From Stenotrophomonas mori (GTDB lineage Bacteria > Pseudomonadota > Gammaproteobacteria > Xanthomonadales > Xanthomonadaceae), in contig NZ_JAIKTS010000003.1 in NCBI RefSeq assembly GCF_023556335.1, forward strand, positions 311,670 to 375,669: a stretch of DNA of 64,000 nt. Direction: 5' to 3'. Position numbers and translations under genes: made by a program. Below are positions 1-9,100 of this stretch, one piece after another; positions within the stretch are counted from its first letter, which is position 1, and the number at the start of each line of letters is the position of its first letter. The notes under the pieces were generated by a model. The model ran no database searches. It had not been told where the DNA came from and saw only the letters and a program-made list of their open reading frames with translations.

Positions 1-848
1 CGCGCGCCGACCACGATCAGCAGGTCCGCTTCCTGCACCGCCATGTTGGCGGCGCGGGTGCCGTGCATGCCCAGCATGCCCAGGTACTGCGGGTGGTTGG
101 CCGGCAGCGCGCCCAGGCCGCGCAGGGTCAGCACGGTGGGGATGCCGGAGGCTTCGACGAACTGCCGGAAGTCCTCGACGGCCTCGGCCAGGGCGATGCC
201 GCCGCCGCCGTAGATGACCGGCTTCTCGGCGGCGGCGATCATCTCCACGGCGTCGGCCAGGCGCTGTGCCTGCGGCGCGGGGACCGGCGCCACCGCGGCC
301 GGGACATGGTCGGGCAGGTGGCTGGCGTCGGCCAGCTGCACGTCCTTGGGCAGGTCGATCAGCACCGGGCCGGGGCGCCCTTCGCGGGCGATGCGGAAGG
401 CCTCGGCGACCACCTGCGGCAGCTCGTCGACGCTGCGCACCAGCCAGCTGTGCTTGACGATCGGCAGGGTCATGCCGAACACGTCCAGTTCCTGGAACGC
501 GTCGGTGCCCAGCAGCGGGGTGCCGACCTGCCCGGTCAGGCAGACCATCGGTACCGAATCGAGCATGGCGTCGGCGATGCCGGTGACCAGGTTGGAGGCG
601 CCGGGGCCGGAGGTGGCCACGCAGACGCCGACCCTGCCGCTGGCGCGGGCGTAGCCGTTGGCGGCGAGCGCCGCGCCCTGCTCATGGCGGACCAGGATGT
701 GCTTGAGGGTGGAATCCACCAATGCGTCGTAGAACGGCATGATGGTGCCGCCCGGGTAGCCGAACAGCGTCTGCACGCCTTCGGCCTCCAGGGCCTGCGT
801 CAACCAGCGTGCACCGTTGCGTGGCGCGCCGTGGGTGGGTGTGTTCAT
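1..848 (-). CDS. ilvG: Acetolactate synthase large subunit (N-terminal part, runs off the window)
   Basis: This thiamine-diphosphate enzyme joins two pyruvates, or pyruvate and 2-oxobutyrate, in the first common step of valine, leucine and isoleucine synthesis. The visible 282 codons are the pyrimidine-binding domain. They include GYPGGTIMPFYDAL near residues 30-43, the cofactor-activating glutamate in RHEQGAALAANGYAR at residue 56, ATSGPGASNLVTG and the LTGQV segment. The start is the ATG at 848, with an AAAGG ribosome site upstream. It lies 177 bp downstream of ilvC on the same strand, so the two are probably cotranscribed under the ilv attenuator. The C-terminal half lies before position 1. 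A generic ilvB name is also possible, because the small-subunit gene that would decide it is outside the window. Confidence 0.95.
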   Translation of the reverse strand, partial: MNTPTHGAPRNGARWLTQALEAEGVQTLFGYPGGTIMPFYDALVDSTLKHILVRHEQGAALAANGYARASGRVGVCVATSGPGASNLVTGIADAMLDSVPMVCLTGQVGTPLLGTDAFQELDVFGMTLPIVKHSWLVRSVDELPQVVAEAFRIAREGRPGPVLIDLPKDVQLADASHLPDHVPAAVAPVPAPQAQRLADAVEMIAAAEKPVIYGGGGIALAEAVEDFRQFVEASGIPTVLTLRGLGALPANHPQYLGMLGMHGTRAANMAVQEADLLIVVGA

Positions 849-1025
849 GCAGCGACCTTTGCCTTTTGCGGGTGGGGGACCGCGCGGTGGAACCTGTCCG
901 CGGACCGGCGGTGGCGCGCCGCGCGCGCGGCGGGTGTCCGGCGCAGGCGGGTGACCCCGCATTGCACCGGCCCCGTCCCGCGACGGCCTGCGGAAACGCG
1001 CGCTGGACGGTCCGCGGACACGTTC

Positions 1026-2000
1026 TTACGCGTCCTGGGCTTGCAGCCAGACCATCTTGGCGCGCAGCTCCTTGCCCACCTTCTCGATCGGGTGCTCCAG
1101 GTCGGCCTGCTTGAACTTGGTGTAGTTCGGCAGGCCGGCGTCGTACTCGGCCACCCAGTTCTTGGTGAAGGTGCCGTCCTGGATCTCCTTGAGCACCGTC
1201 TTCATGCGCTCCTTGGTGCCGGCGTCGATCACCCGCGGACCCGAGACGTAGTCGCCGTACTGCGCGGTCTCGGAGATGAACTCGAGCATGCGGGTGATGC
1301 CGCCTTCGTAGAACAGGTCGACGATCAGCTTCAGCTCGTGCAGCACCTCGTAGTAGGCGATCTCGGGCTGGTAGCCGGCTTCCACCAGGGTCTCGAAGCC
1401 GGCCTGCACCAGCGCGGAGGCGCCGCCGCACAGCACGGCCTGCTCGCCGAACAGGTCGGTCTCGGTCTCTTCCTTGAAGGTGGTCTTGATCAGGTTGGCG
1501 CGGGCGCCGCCCAGGCCGCCGGCATAGGCCAGCGCCAGCTGCTCGGCCTTGCCGCTCTTGTCCTGGTAGACGGCGTAGATGCACGGGACGCCGCGGCCGA
1601 TCTCGTACTCGCGGCGCACCAGCGCGCCCGGGCCCTTCGGCGCGACCAGCACCACGTCCAGGTCCTCGCGCGGGGCGATCATGCCGTAGTGCACGTTCAG
1701 GCCGTGGGCGAACAGCAGGCAGGCACCCTGCTTCATGTTCGGCGCGAGCACGTCTTCGTAGAGCTTCTTCTGCACCATGTCCGGGGTCAGCACGGCGACC
1801 AGGTCGGCGTCCTTGACCGCGTCGGCGGGCGTCTTGACGGTGAAGCCGTCGGCCTGGGCCTTGGCTTCGGTGGGGCCGCCCGGGCGCAGGCCGACCGTCA
1901 CTTCAAAGCCGGACTCGCGCAGGTTCAGGGCGTGGGCGCGGCCCTGGCTGCCGTAGCCGATGACGGCGATCTTGGTCTGGGGCAGTTCGTTGGAGCTCAT
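1026..2000 (-). CDS. ilvC: Ketol-acid reductoisomerase, class I
   Basis: This enzyme isomerises and reduces 2-acetolactate or 2-aceto-2-hydroxybutyrate with NADPH and Mg2+, the second common step of branched-chain amino-acid synthesis. The 324-residue protein has the Rossmann motif [10 protein letters not shown] at residues 15-24 and the class I signatures [10 protein letters not shown] and APKGPG. The knotted C-terminal domain contains [16 protein letters not shown] and the [13 protein letters not shown] metal and substrate region. The length is normal for class I. The ATG at 2000 follows AAGGA. It is the first structural gene after a leader-peptide attenuator, which implies control by the supply of charged branched-chain tRNAs. 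Confidence 0.97.
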   Translation of the reverse strand: MSSNELPQTKIAVIGYGSQGRAHALNLRESGFEVTVGLRPGGPTEAKAQADGFTVKTPADAVKDADLVAVLTPDMVQKKLYEDVLAPNMKQGACLLFAHGLNVHYGMIAPREDLDVVLVAPKGPGALVRREYEIGRGVPCIYAVYQDKSGKAEQLALAYAGGLGGARANLIKTTFKEETETDLFGEQAVLCGGASALVQAGFETLVEAGYQPEIAYYEVLHELKLIVDLFYEGGITRMLEFISETAQYGDYVSGPRVIDAGTKERMKTVLKEIQDGTFTKNWVAEYDAGLPNYTKFKQADLEHPIEKVGKELRAKMVWLQAQDA

Positions 2001-2188
2001 GGGGCGTGGTTCCTTGCAGTGGAAAGGGGGGAAGTGCGCGATGGCCGTGCGTCAGGACAGGGTGGCCATCGGGATCGGGGCCGCCGCCATGCGTCCCGGC
2101 ACGGTGCGGAGGGCATCGCAGGCGGTCGGTCGGGGCTTGGCGGTGTCGAAGGCGTACATGGTTTCAGTTGAAATGGATGCTGGAAACG

Positions 2189-2223
2189 AAAAACCCCGCA
2201 CCGGGGCCGGTGCGGGGTTTTTT
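2189..2223 (-). terminator. Attenuator terminator hairpin of the ilv operon
   Basis: On the minus strand a stem built from CCCCGCACCGG and CCGGTGCGGGG is followed by a run of T, giving a strong intrinsic terminator. It sits 22 bp after the stop of the leader peptide and about 190 bp before ilvC, the arrangement expected of a transcription attenuator. The sequence is nearly symmetric with A and T tracts on both sides, so it could also act on the other strand, but no plus-strand gene ends here. Confidence 0.88.
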
Positions 2224-2245
2224 ATCGAAGCTGGCTATTTTTCGA

Positions 2246-2365
2246 CTACGCGCCAGTTCGTCCCGCACCTGTTGGCTCGGTAATAAGCACGAGTACGAGA
2301 AGCGACGCCGCGGCGGAAGCCGGGGTCGAATTCACAGGGGCGGTGGCGGTGTGGCGCTGCAACAT
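2246..2365 (-). CDS. ilv operon leader peptide (39 aa)
   Basis: An ATG at 2365 opens a 39-codon frame ending in TAG at 2246. Its middle reads SLLVLVLITEP, with seven consecutive Leu, Val or Ile codons, and it ends in a Gly/Ala-rich tail. A GTG at 2335 is an alternative in-frame start. The regulatory-codon run, the terminator hairpin just downstream and ilvC after that are the three parts of ribosome-mediated attenuation: stalling at the run when branched-chain tRNAs are uncharged should prevent the terminator from forming. The enteric ilvGMEDA leader has the same plan. The peptide itself probably has no other function. No strong Shine-Dalgarno sequence is visible. Confidence 0.88.
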   Translation of the reverse strand: MLQRHTATAPVNSTPASAAASLLVLVLITEPTGAGRTGA

Positions 2366-2373
2366 GTGGTCGA

Positions 2374-2402
2374 GATAAGCATGCCGCTTTCAGGGCTGTC
2401 AA
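2374..2402 (-). promoter_or_regulatory. Putative ilv promoter (-35 TTGACA)
   Basis: A perfect TTGACA on the minus strand lies at 2402-2397. After 17 bp comes CTTATC or, shifted by one, TTATCT as a weak -10. A start site about seven bases further would fall next to the leader-peptide ATG at 2365. The -35 match is seen directly; the -10 assignment is tentative. Confidence 0.5.
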
Positions 2403-2768
2403 GCGCGGGCCCGGAAAAGCCCGGGGGTTTCGTCCGCAGGCCGTCGAAACGCCTGTCATCAGTACATGGTTGCCAGTGAAAGCATTGCCGCCGATGGCCA
2501 TGCCCCGGTGCGGTCCGTGGCGGTCTGCGCGGATCCGGGCCGGCGGCCGCCGTCGGGGCGCGGCGCCAGCGACGGGCTCCCGGGGACACGGTTACCCGGG
2601 AGCTGCACCCCGATGGCAGTGAGTGGCGGGTGACAGCCGGACGGGTGTTTATGTGACGTCCATCAAGGAATCGTGTTCCGGATGATGGGCTTGTGCCGCT
2701 TTCCACGGTGTTGCTGAGTAAGGGCGGCCTCATCTCACTGCGCCGCCGGCCTTGAGCGTAGGGGAACC
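2403..2768. other. Intergenic region between the ilv promoter and the BTAD activator gene
   Basis: This 366-bp stretch separates two divergent transcripts. Apart from the AGGGGA ribosome site just before the activator start at 2769, I see no convincing gene, terminator or palindrome. It must hold the activator's promoter. Confidence 0.5.
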
Positions 2769-3647
2769 ATGAACCAGTCGATCTCGACCGTCGCCGATCA
2801 CCGGCGCGGAAAGCGTGTGGCGGACGGCCAGTGCGGCGTGACGATCCACCTGCTGGGCGAGTGCCGGATCACCGGTACCACCGGCCAGCGCTTGCGCCTG
2901 GCCTACCGCAAGGGATGGGCGCTGCTGGCCTACCTGGCGGTGGAGCGTTCGCGGACCCATCGCCGGGGAACGGTCGCCGCGATGCTCTGGCCCGATCTGC
3001 CGCAGGCCGCGGCACTGACCAACCTGCGGCAGGTACTGGCCGACCTGAACCGGACACTGACGGCGGCCACCGGCCGCCGCCTGCTGGTGGTGGACCGCGA
3101 CACGCTGCGGCTCTGTCCGGCGGCCTCGCAGGGGGTGTTCGACATCGATCGCCTGGAGGCGGGGCCGCCGGCCTGCACCGGCCAGGCCTGGCTGGAGGAC
3201 GCCGGCGAGCTGCTCGACGGCATTGCACTGGAAGAGTGCGAGGCGTTCTGCGAGTGGCTGCCCGGCGCACGCATGTGGGCGTGGCAGCACCTGCTGCGCG
3301 CGCTGGATGCGGCGCGTGACCAGGCGGAGGCGTCCGGCGGGCTGGATGCCGCGCTGCGCATCGCACGCCGCCAGGTGGCGCTCGATCCCTGGGACGAGAC
3401 CCGCCAGCGGCACCTCATGCGGCTGCATGCGCGGCTGGGCGAGCCGGACCGCGCCCTGGACTGCTACCGCCTGCTGGAACGCGGGCTGGCGCGCGAGCTG
3501 GCGCTGGAGCCCCAGGCGGCCACGCGCACCCTGGCCCAGGACATCGCCCGGCGCCAGGCACGCTCGACGCATGCGGGGCGCCTGCGGCACCGTCCGCTCG
3601 TCCTGCGGCGCACCGTCGGCGCGATGCAGGCGCGGCGCGAGAGCTAG
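2769..3647 (+). CDS. SARP/BTAD-type transcriptional activator
   Basis: The 292-residue protein has an OmpR-like winged-helix region at about residues 20-110, with IHLLGECRI, a recognition-helix region LTNLRQVLADLNRTL and a final LLVVDRDTLRL hairpin. A bacterial transcriptional activator domain of TPR-like helices follows at about 125-270, with ALRIARRQVALDPWDE, RLHARLGEPDRALDCYRLLERGL and a LALEPQ ending. Proteins with this architecture (SARP, AfsR, DnrI) bind direct repeats and recruit polymerase. The start ATG follows AGGGGA. The gene converges on the end of the pilus-like operon, 94 bp away, and the promoter region of that operon contains 11-bp-spaced direct repeats, so it is the likely regulator. 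Target and signal are inference. Confidence 0.82.
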   Translation: MNQSISTVADHRRGKRVADGQCGVTIHLLGECRITGTTGQRLRLAYRKGWALLAYLAVERSRTHRRGTVAAMLWPDLPQAAALTNLRQVLADLNRTLTAATGRRLLVVDRDTLRLCPAASQGVFDIDRLEAGPPACTGQAWLEDAGELLDGIALEECEAFCEWLPGARMWAWQHLLRALDAARDQAEASGGLDAALRIARRQVALDPWDETRQRHLMRLHARLGEPDRALDCYRLLERGLARELALEPQAATRTLAQDIARRQARSTHAGRLRHRPLVLRRTVGAMQARRES

Positions 3648-3741
3648 CCGCGCCGTCGCCGCGCAGGGCAATGGGCCCGCGTGGCAGCCGGGACGGGCCT
3701 TGTCGTGGTTGAACGGCGGCCGGCATTGCACGCGGCGGCCG

Positions 3742-5061
3742 TCAGGGCGCGGGATGGCGGAACGCGCGGGCGGCTTCGCGGGCGTCCGGATCGGTGAAGC
3801 CGCCGAGCATGTCGGCGCGCCGCGCGTTGCCGACGATCTCGTCTTCCACGCGCTGCGCTTCCGCCGGGAAGCGGGCGGCGAAGGTGTCGCGGTGGGTCTG
3901 TGCCGTCATCAGGTAGGTGCCGGCGGAGCTGACCGCTACGCCGGCGGCGATGGTGCTGCCCACCGCGGTGCCGATGGAACCGGCGGCGATGGCGGCACGC
4001 CAGTTCCAGCCGCCATAGGTGTCGAAGATCTCGGCGATGGTGTCCAGGGTGTCGGCGGTGGTGTTGATCAGTTCGGCGGTGGCGTCGATGAGCGCCACCG
4101 CGGCATTCATTTCCTCGGCCTTGCCGAGCTCGACCATGATATCGAGCTGGGTCTTGTGGTCGTGCATGGTCGGGGTGGTCAGGCGCGCGGCCATGGCGAC
4201 GTTGGCATGGGCGTACAGCGCGGGGCTGTAGTGTTCGCCGCAGCGCAGCCGTGTCCACAGCTGGTCGATGCCCACCGCCAGCACCTTGTCGCGGTAGTCG
4301 TCGCTGCCACCGGCCGGCCGCCGCGGTGAATGGAAGACCGGTGAACCGGGCGTGTGCGACGGCGCCAGCGGATCGGTGACGGCCAACGCGTAGGCCACGT
4401 TGCCGGCCACCTCGGTGGGCTGCTGGGCGCGCCGGGTATGGACGTGGCTGCCGCTGACCGGCAGCAGCGCGGCGTTGCGGAGGGCGTCGCAGAAATCCAT
4501 GCTGTTGCGGGTCAGCTGCGGCAGCGCGGCGCAGTCCACGGAGGCGCAGTTGTTCCATTCGCGGATGCGGCTGACCACGGCCGTACCCGGGGCGTTGAGG
4601 GTCACCTGCAGGGGCAGTGCCTGGTCCGTCAGCGCGGCCAGGTCGGCGTCCAGGACGGTGGGCTGGGCGAGCAGGCCCTGGTCGTCGGTGTTCCAGCGCT
4701 CCACCAGGGTGCTGTCGCCGGTGCGCCGCAGGACGCCGTAGCGCAGGCGGCCGGCGCGGCTGTCCGGCAGGCCCAGGGTGAGGTAGGGCAGCGTGCCGAC
4801 CTCGCCGCCGCCGCAGTCCTCGCGGCCATCGCGGTCGATGTCGGGGCAGGGCAGGCGCGACTGGATCGCGGCGAAGCCCATCACCGCGTCGTCCGCGCGC
4901 TGCAGCAGGTCGCGCTGCACGGCCTGGCCGCGCTCTTCGGAAAGGACGCCGAGCCACCGCGCGACCAGGATGCCGATGATGCCCAGGATGACCAGGGCGA
5001 CGGTCAGCTCGATCAGGGAGAAGCCGCGCGCGGTGTGGCGGGCATGTCGGGAACGGTTCAT
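3742..5061 (-). CDS. Minor pseudopilin with C-terminal helical domain, last gene of the pilus-like operon
   Basis: The 439-residue protein starts with a type IV prepilin leader: RGFSLIELTVALVILG, with cleavage expected between G13 and F14 and Glu at mature +5. A globular part contains SRLPCPDIDRDGREDC, a D-x-D-x-D-G-like loop that could bind calcium, and later GRLRYGVLRRTG and MDFC. The last 150 residues are predicted helical with an alanine-rich hydrophobic stretch around IAAGSIGTAVGSTIAAGVAV. The start at 5061 overlaps the stop of the upstream paralogue (ATGA). It shares the RLPCPD and LGLP landmarks with the products at 5058-6146, 6143-9394 and 17180-17950. A tip or adhesive minor pilin is the best guess; the C-terminal helices match no family I know. 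Confidence 0.8.
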   Translation of the reverse strand: MNRSRHARHTARGFSLIELTVALVILGIIGILVARWLGVLSEERGQAVQRDLLQRADDAVMGFAAIQSRLPCPDIDRDGREDCGGGEVGTLPYLTLGLPDSRAGRLRYGVLRRTGDSTLVERWNTDDQGLLAQPTVLDADLAALTDQALPLQVTLNAPGTAVVSRIREWNNCASVDCAALPQLTRNSMDFCDALRNAALLPVSGSHVHTRRAQQPTEVAGNVAYALAVTDPLAPSHTPGSPVFHSPRRPAGGSDDYRDKVLAVGIDQLWTRLRCGEHYSPALYAHANVAMAARLTTPTMHDHKTQLDIMVELGKAEEMNAAVALIDATAELINTTADTLDTIAEIFDTYGGWNWRAAIAAGSIGTAVGSTIAAGVAVSSAGTYLMTAQTHRDTFAARFPAEAQRVEDEIVGNARRADMLGGFTDPDAREAARAFRHPAP

Positions 5062-6146
5062 GGGTTCAGTCCTGCCCGGTCCAGGCCGATGGCGGTGTCG
5101 CGGGCGTCTTCGTACAGTTGCTCGATCCGCAGGCGGAACGTCTCGACCAGCGTGCGCCGGTGTTCGGCGTCGTGCACGCCGGCCACGGCGTCGTCGTAGG
5201 TTTCCAGCGCCCCGGCGAGCTCCTCGCTGGCGTTCTTGATCGACATGATTGCCTCGGCAAGCTTCTTGGCGCCGGCCGACATGGTGATGCCGTCCGGCGG
5301 CCAGCCCGAGGCGACCATCACCAGAGCGATGGCCTCGTTGGTGATGGCCTCGGCCAGGGCATAGGCGGCCAGGTCGCGGGCGACCCGGGCCTGCTCGCGG
5401 ATGGTCTCGGCGATGAGGATGTCGAATTCGCGGAACTCGAGGTTGAAGGCGGTCATGCGCAGCGCGCTGTACGCGGCATAGGCCGTCTGCGCACTGCCCT
5501 GGGCGCGCGCCAGGCGGTCCGGGCACGACAGCCGGGTGGCCAGTTCGCCGGGGCCGGCGGCCACGGTGGCCAGCTGCCCGGCGGCGGTGCCCGGCATGGC
5601 CTGTGCGCTCGGCTGCCACTGTGCGGCGGCCTCGATGCGGCCGTGCCCGGCGATGCCGGAATGGCCCAGGTAGTACGCCACCGGCAGGTCCAGGCCGCCC
5701 AGGCCGATGGTGGCCCGCTGGTTCAGCAGCAGGCGCATGCACAGGTCCAGTCCGTTGCGCTCGGCGGCGGGCTGGTCGCTGGCCGGCAGGACCGGGTCGA
5801 ACAGGTCGGCGGGCAGGGTCCCGGTCAGGCCGCGTTCGACCTGGTAGTACAGCCGCATGCGCGAGGGCAGGCCGAGGTCGTCCACCGGCAGCCAGCCGTC
5901 GGTGGCGCCGTCGGCGCGGCCGTCGCCATCGCCGTCCGCGGCCGGCAGGCGGCCCTGGCTGCGCATGTAGCCGAGCAGGGCCTGTTCGGCCTGCGCCAGC
6001 TCCTGCTGCTGGCGCTCGGCATCCAGCACCTGGTTGCCGAGCGGCAACAGGCTGAACACCAGCACGGTGAGCAGGGCGGCGATGGCCAGCGCCACCGCCA
6101 GCTCGACCAGCGAGAAGCCCCGGGCGGAGCGGGCCGCACGGTTCAT
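5058..6146 (-). CDS. Minor pseudopilin with helical C-terminal domain
   Basis: The 362-residue product has a prepilin N-terminus, RGFSLVELAVALAIAAL, with cleavage expected after G10 and Glu at +5. The globular part carries GRLPAADGDGDGRADG followed by WLPVDDLGLPSRMRLYY. This is the same layout as its neighbours' RLPCPD block, but the cysteine is replaced by alanine and the acidic DGDGDGRADG loop looks like a calcium site. NGLDLCMRLL follows. From about residue 230 it is long amphipathic helix (MTAFNLEFREFDILIAETI, then EELAGALETYDDAVAG). Start and stop overlap both neighbours by ATGA. It probably belongs to a tip complex with the other two large pseudopilins. Confidence 0.8.
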   Translation of the reverse strand: MNRAARSARGFSLVELAVALAIAALLTVLVFSLLPLGNQVLDAERQQQELAQAEQALLGYMRSQGRLPAADGDGDGRADGATDGWLPVDDLGLPSRMRLYYQVERGLTGTLPADLFDPVLPASDQPAAERNGLDLCMRLLLNQRATIGLGGLDLPVAYYLGHSGIAGHGRIEAAAQWQPSAQAMPGTAAGQLATVAAGPGELATRLSCPDRLARAQGSAQTAYAAYSALRMTAFNLEFREFDILIAETIREQARVARDLAAYALAEAITNEAIALVMVASGWPPDGITMSAGAKKLAEAIMSIKNASEELAGALETYDDAVAGVHDAEHRRTLVETFRLRIEQLYEDARDTAIGLDRAGLNP

Positions 6147-9100
6147 GGCTGCACCACCGCCTGCGGGCCGGTGGATCCACGGCTGTCGGCATGCTCCAGG
6201 GCGGCTTCGGCGCCGAAGCTCATCTGGGTGGTGGGGCCGCCGCCGGGCGCCGCGCCGTCGCGCATGTTCTCCAGTTCCTCTTCGAGCTCTTCGAAGCGCT
6301 TGCGGGTGTCGTCGTGGTTCTTGCGGGCGTTCTCGGCACCGAGCTTGGCGCGCCGCCAGTCCTCGAAGGCACGGTTGTAGGGGTAGCGCTGGCAGTACAG
6401 GCCCATCGGGTAGGTGTTGCCCCACCAGTCCGCGTTGCCGCTGCCGGGCCATCCCCAGAAGGTTCCCTGCCATACCCGGCCGGCGAAGAACCGGCACAGG
6501 TCCTTGTTCATCAGTTCCAGGTTGCCGGTGACCAGCACCGGCGAGGACTGGCTCGTGGCGGCGTTGTAGGGCTCGCGGGCATACCACGGCAGGCTGCGGG
6601 TCCTGACCTCCGAGCGCTGTTCGGAGCAGCTCTTGGTCTCGGTCTCGGTCGAGCAGTCCCAGGTGTAGGTGTAGGTGTAGGTGTAGTTGTCGCTGAAGCG
6701 GGTGCGCACCCAGTCGTACGTGAGGGGATTGCCGTGCTTGTCCTCGGTGGTCTCGATGGCCCATTCGAACCAGTCGTAGTTGCCGTCCGCGGCATAGGGC
6801 TGGGTCCGCGACGGGTAGGCCACCCAGGGGGACGGCAGCGCCTGGTATGCGGCCCTGGCCTCGTTCCGCTTGCCGTCGAGCAGGGCGTACTCTTCCTGCA
6901 TGCCCGCCAGCCGCGCCAGCATGTTGGGCCTGCAGGTCGCCAGTGAGTTGTCGTCCTTTGCGTAGTCGCCGCTACTGGTTTCCTGCCAGCCGTAATCCTT
7001 CGGCGTACCGTTGCGGTCGGTGCAGGCGCTGTCCGAGTAGCGGCCCGCATCGCTGCCCACGTACCGGCATTCGTTGACGGTGATCGGTTTCTCGCAGGTG
7101 TCGATGTAGCGGACGGCGCTGCGGGCATTGATGCACTGCTGCTTCTGCATGTCCTTGGCGGGCAGGTTCACGTTCGGCCAGCCGCTGGTGGTGTAGCTGC
7201 CCAGGCCCTTGCCGTCGCAGTGATGCTCGTCGTCGAGCTGGTTCAGCATCTTCCTGTAGATGGCGTCGCCGCCTTTGAACCAGGTGTCGAGGTTGTCCTG
7301 GAACTGCTCGATCTCCTTCTTGAGCTCCTGTTCGCGCATGTTCAGGTCGGTCCAGTGCTCGGCCGCCCGGCGGCGGGCGATGAGGTCGTTGGTGGCGACG
7401 TCCCAGTCGAACGCGTAGCTGATTTCCTTCACCCGGTCATAGGCACCGGCGGGACGGGTGGTCTCCTCGCCGTCGACGGTCAACGTCTCGGTGCCGACAT
7501 GCACGCAGGCCTCGCCCTGCTCGTCGTACTCGCCCTGGTTGGCGCCGACGTGCTTGCAGACCCAGGTCTCCACGGTCTTGCGGTAGCGTTGCGGGGTGCA
7601 GTTCTTCCAGTCGGTGCTGGTGCTGCCGAGGTTGCAGGTCCGCTGCGGATGGATGCGCTGCTGCGCCTGTGAGCGGTACGCGCCGTCCACTCCGCGGCTG
7701 GTGATCTCCACGGTTTCGTGGGTGGGCAGGCCGTTGCCGTCGAGTACCGGTGCGCCGAGGGCGTCGGTGCGGGGCTGTACCGCCACACCCCAGGGAGCCA
7801 GCCGCCACTGTTCCAGCATGTCCACCTGGTACTGCAGCTTCTGCCATTCGGCCTTGGCGATCTCCACCTGCGTGTCCAGGCCGACCCGGGGTACCTCGCT
7901 GCGGGATTCCTCCTCGTACAGGGGGTTGCCATGCTCGTCGTACAGGGGATTGCCGGCCGCGTCCCTGCGGGGAATGGGGTTGCCGTTCTTGTCGCGCTTG
8001 TAGACGACCTCCCATTCGGTCGGATCCTCGCAGTTGCGCGCGTAGAGCGTGCACTCCAGCTGTTTGCGGGCCTCTTCGATGTTCTTCGGGGGAGCGACGG
8101 GGCCGGCTTTCCTCGCCAGGTCGCGGGCCTTGAGCGAGGCGTCCAGCGCCAGCGCGACGAACGGCAGCGCCGCCGCCTTGGCGGCCAGGGTCACGCCCTT
8201 CTCGCCCAGGCCGATGATGGAGGTCACCACGGCGGCGGTCTTGAGCGGGACTTCCCAGCACATCGCGCCCAGCGATGCGATGCAGGTGGCGATGGAGCGG
8301 GTCAGGTTGGCGGCGGAGGTCACCAGGGTGGTGATCTGGTCGGACAGGCTGGCCGCGGTGGTGACCAGCTTGAAGACCAGCGAGATCTGCGCCTTGGTGG
8401 CGCTGCTGACCGCCGACTCGGTGGCGTCGATGTTGTTGGCCTGGAGGGCTGCCAGCGCATCGTGCAGGGTGACCGCGGCGGCCAGCACGTCCATGCCGGC
8501 GATGGAGACGTTGAACGGCTCGTTGCCGGAGGGAACCGCGGCCAGTGCCGTGGCGGAGAACGGGGCCAGCGCCGAGTGCGCCGCCGCCGCAGAGCCGGCG
8601 AGGTCGCCGAGCAGCCGGCAGCCGAGCATCTGTCCGGCCGCGTCGAAGGTGCGCACGCGCACGCGGTCGTCGTAGCCGCTGTCCCATTGCTGCCACGGGG
8701 AGGCCAGCTGCGCGGCGGGGCCGCTGTTGGCGCCGTCCAGGCGCGTGGCGCCGGCGAGCGGACCGGCCGCGGCGATCCCGTAGGCCATGTTGGCGGGCAC
8801 GCCGTCGGCATGCGCCCGCGTGGCGTCGTACGGGTCGCGCTGCGCCAGTTCCAGCGAACGGCACAGGTCGAGGCCGTTGATCGAGGCGAACGCGCGGCTG
8901 GGCAGCTTGCCGTCCTCGTCCTCGACACCGTCCTGGTCGACGATCTGGCGCGGGCTGCCGTCGATCAGTGGCGGCTGGTAGGCGTTGCCGGGCGCGGTGA
9001 GGTCCAGGTGCAGGGTCTCGTCGCCGCGGTAGACCATGTAGGCCACCGGGCCGGGGGGCAGGTCGCTGCCGGAGGCGCCGAGCAGGGTGCGCGCGGGCAG

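Noticed and set aside
63..2171. A 702-codon plus-strand open frame
   Set aside because: It is antisense to ilvG and ilvC, has a Gly/Ala/His/Arg-rich composition and no domain; a shadow of high-GC coding DNA.
2235..2501. An 88-codon minus-strand frame over the ilv leader
   Set aside because: It overlaps the attenuator in another frame and has no Leu/Val/Ile run or ribosome site; the 39-codon leader explains the region better.
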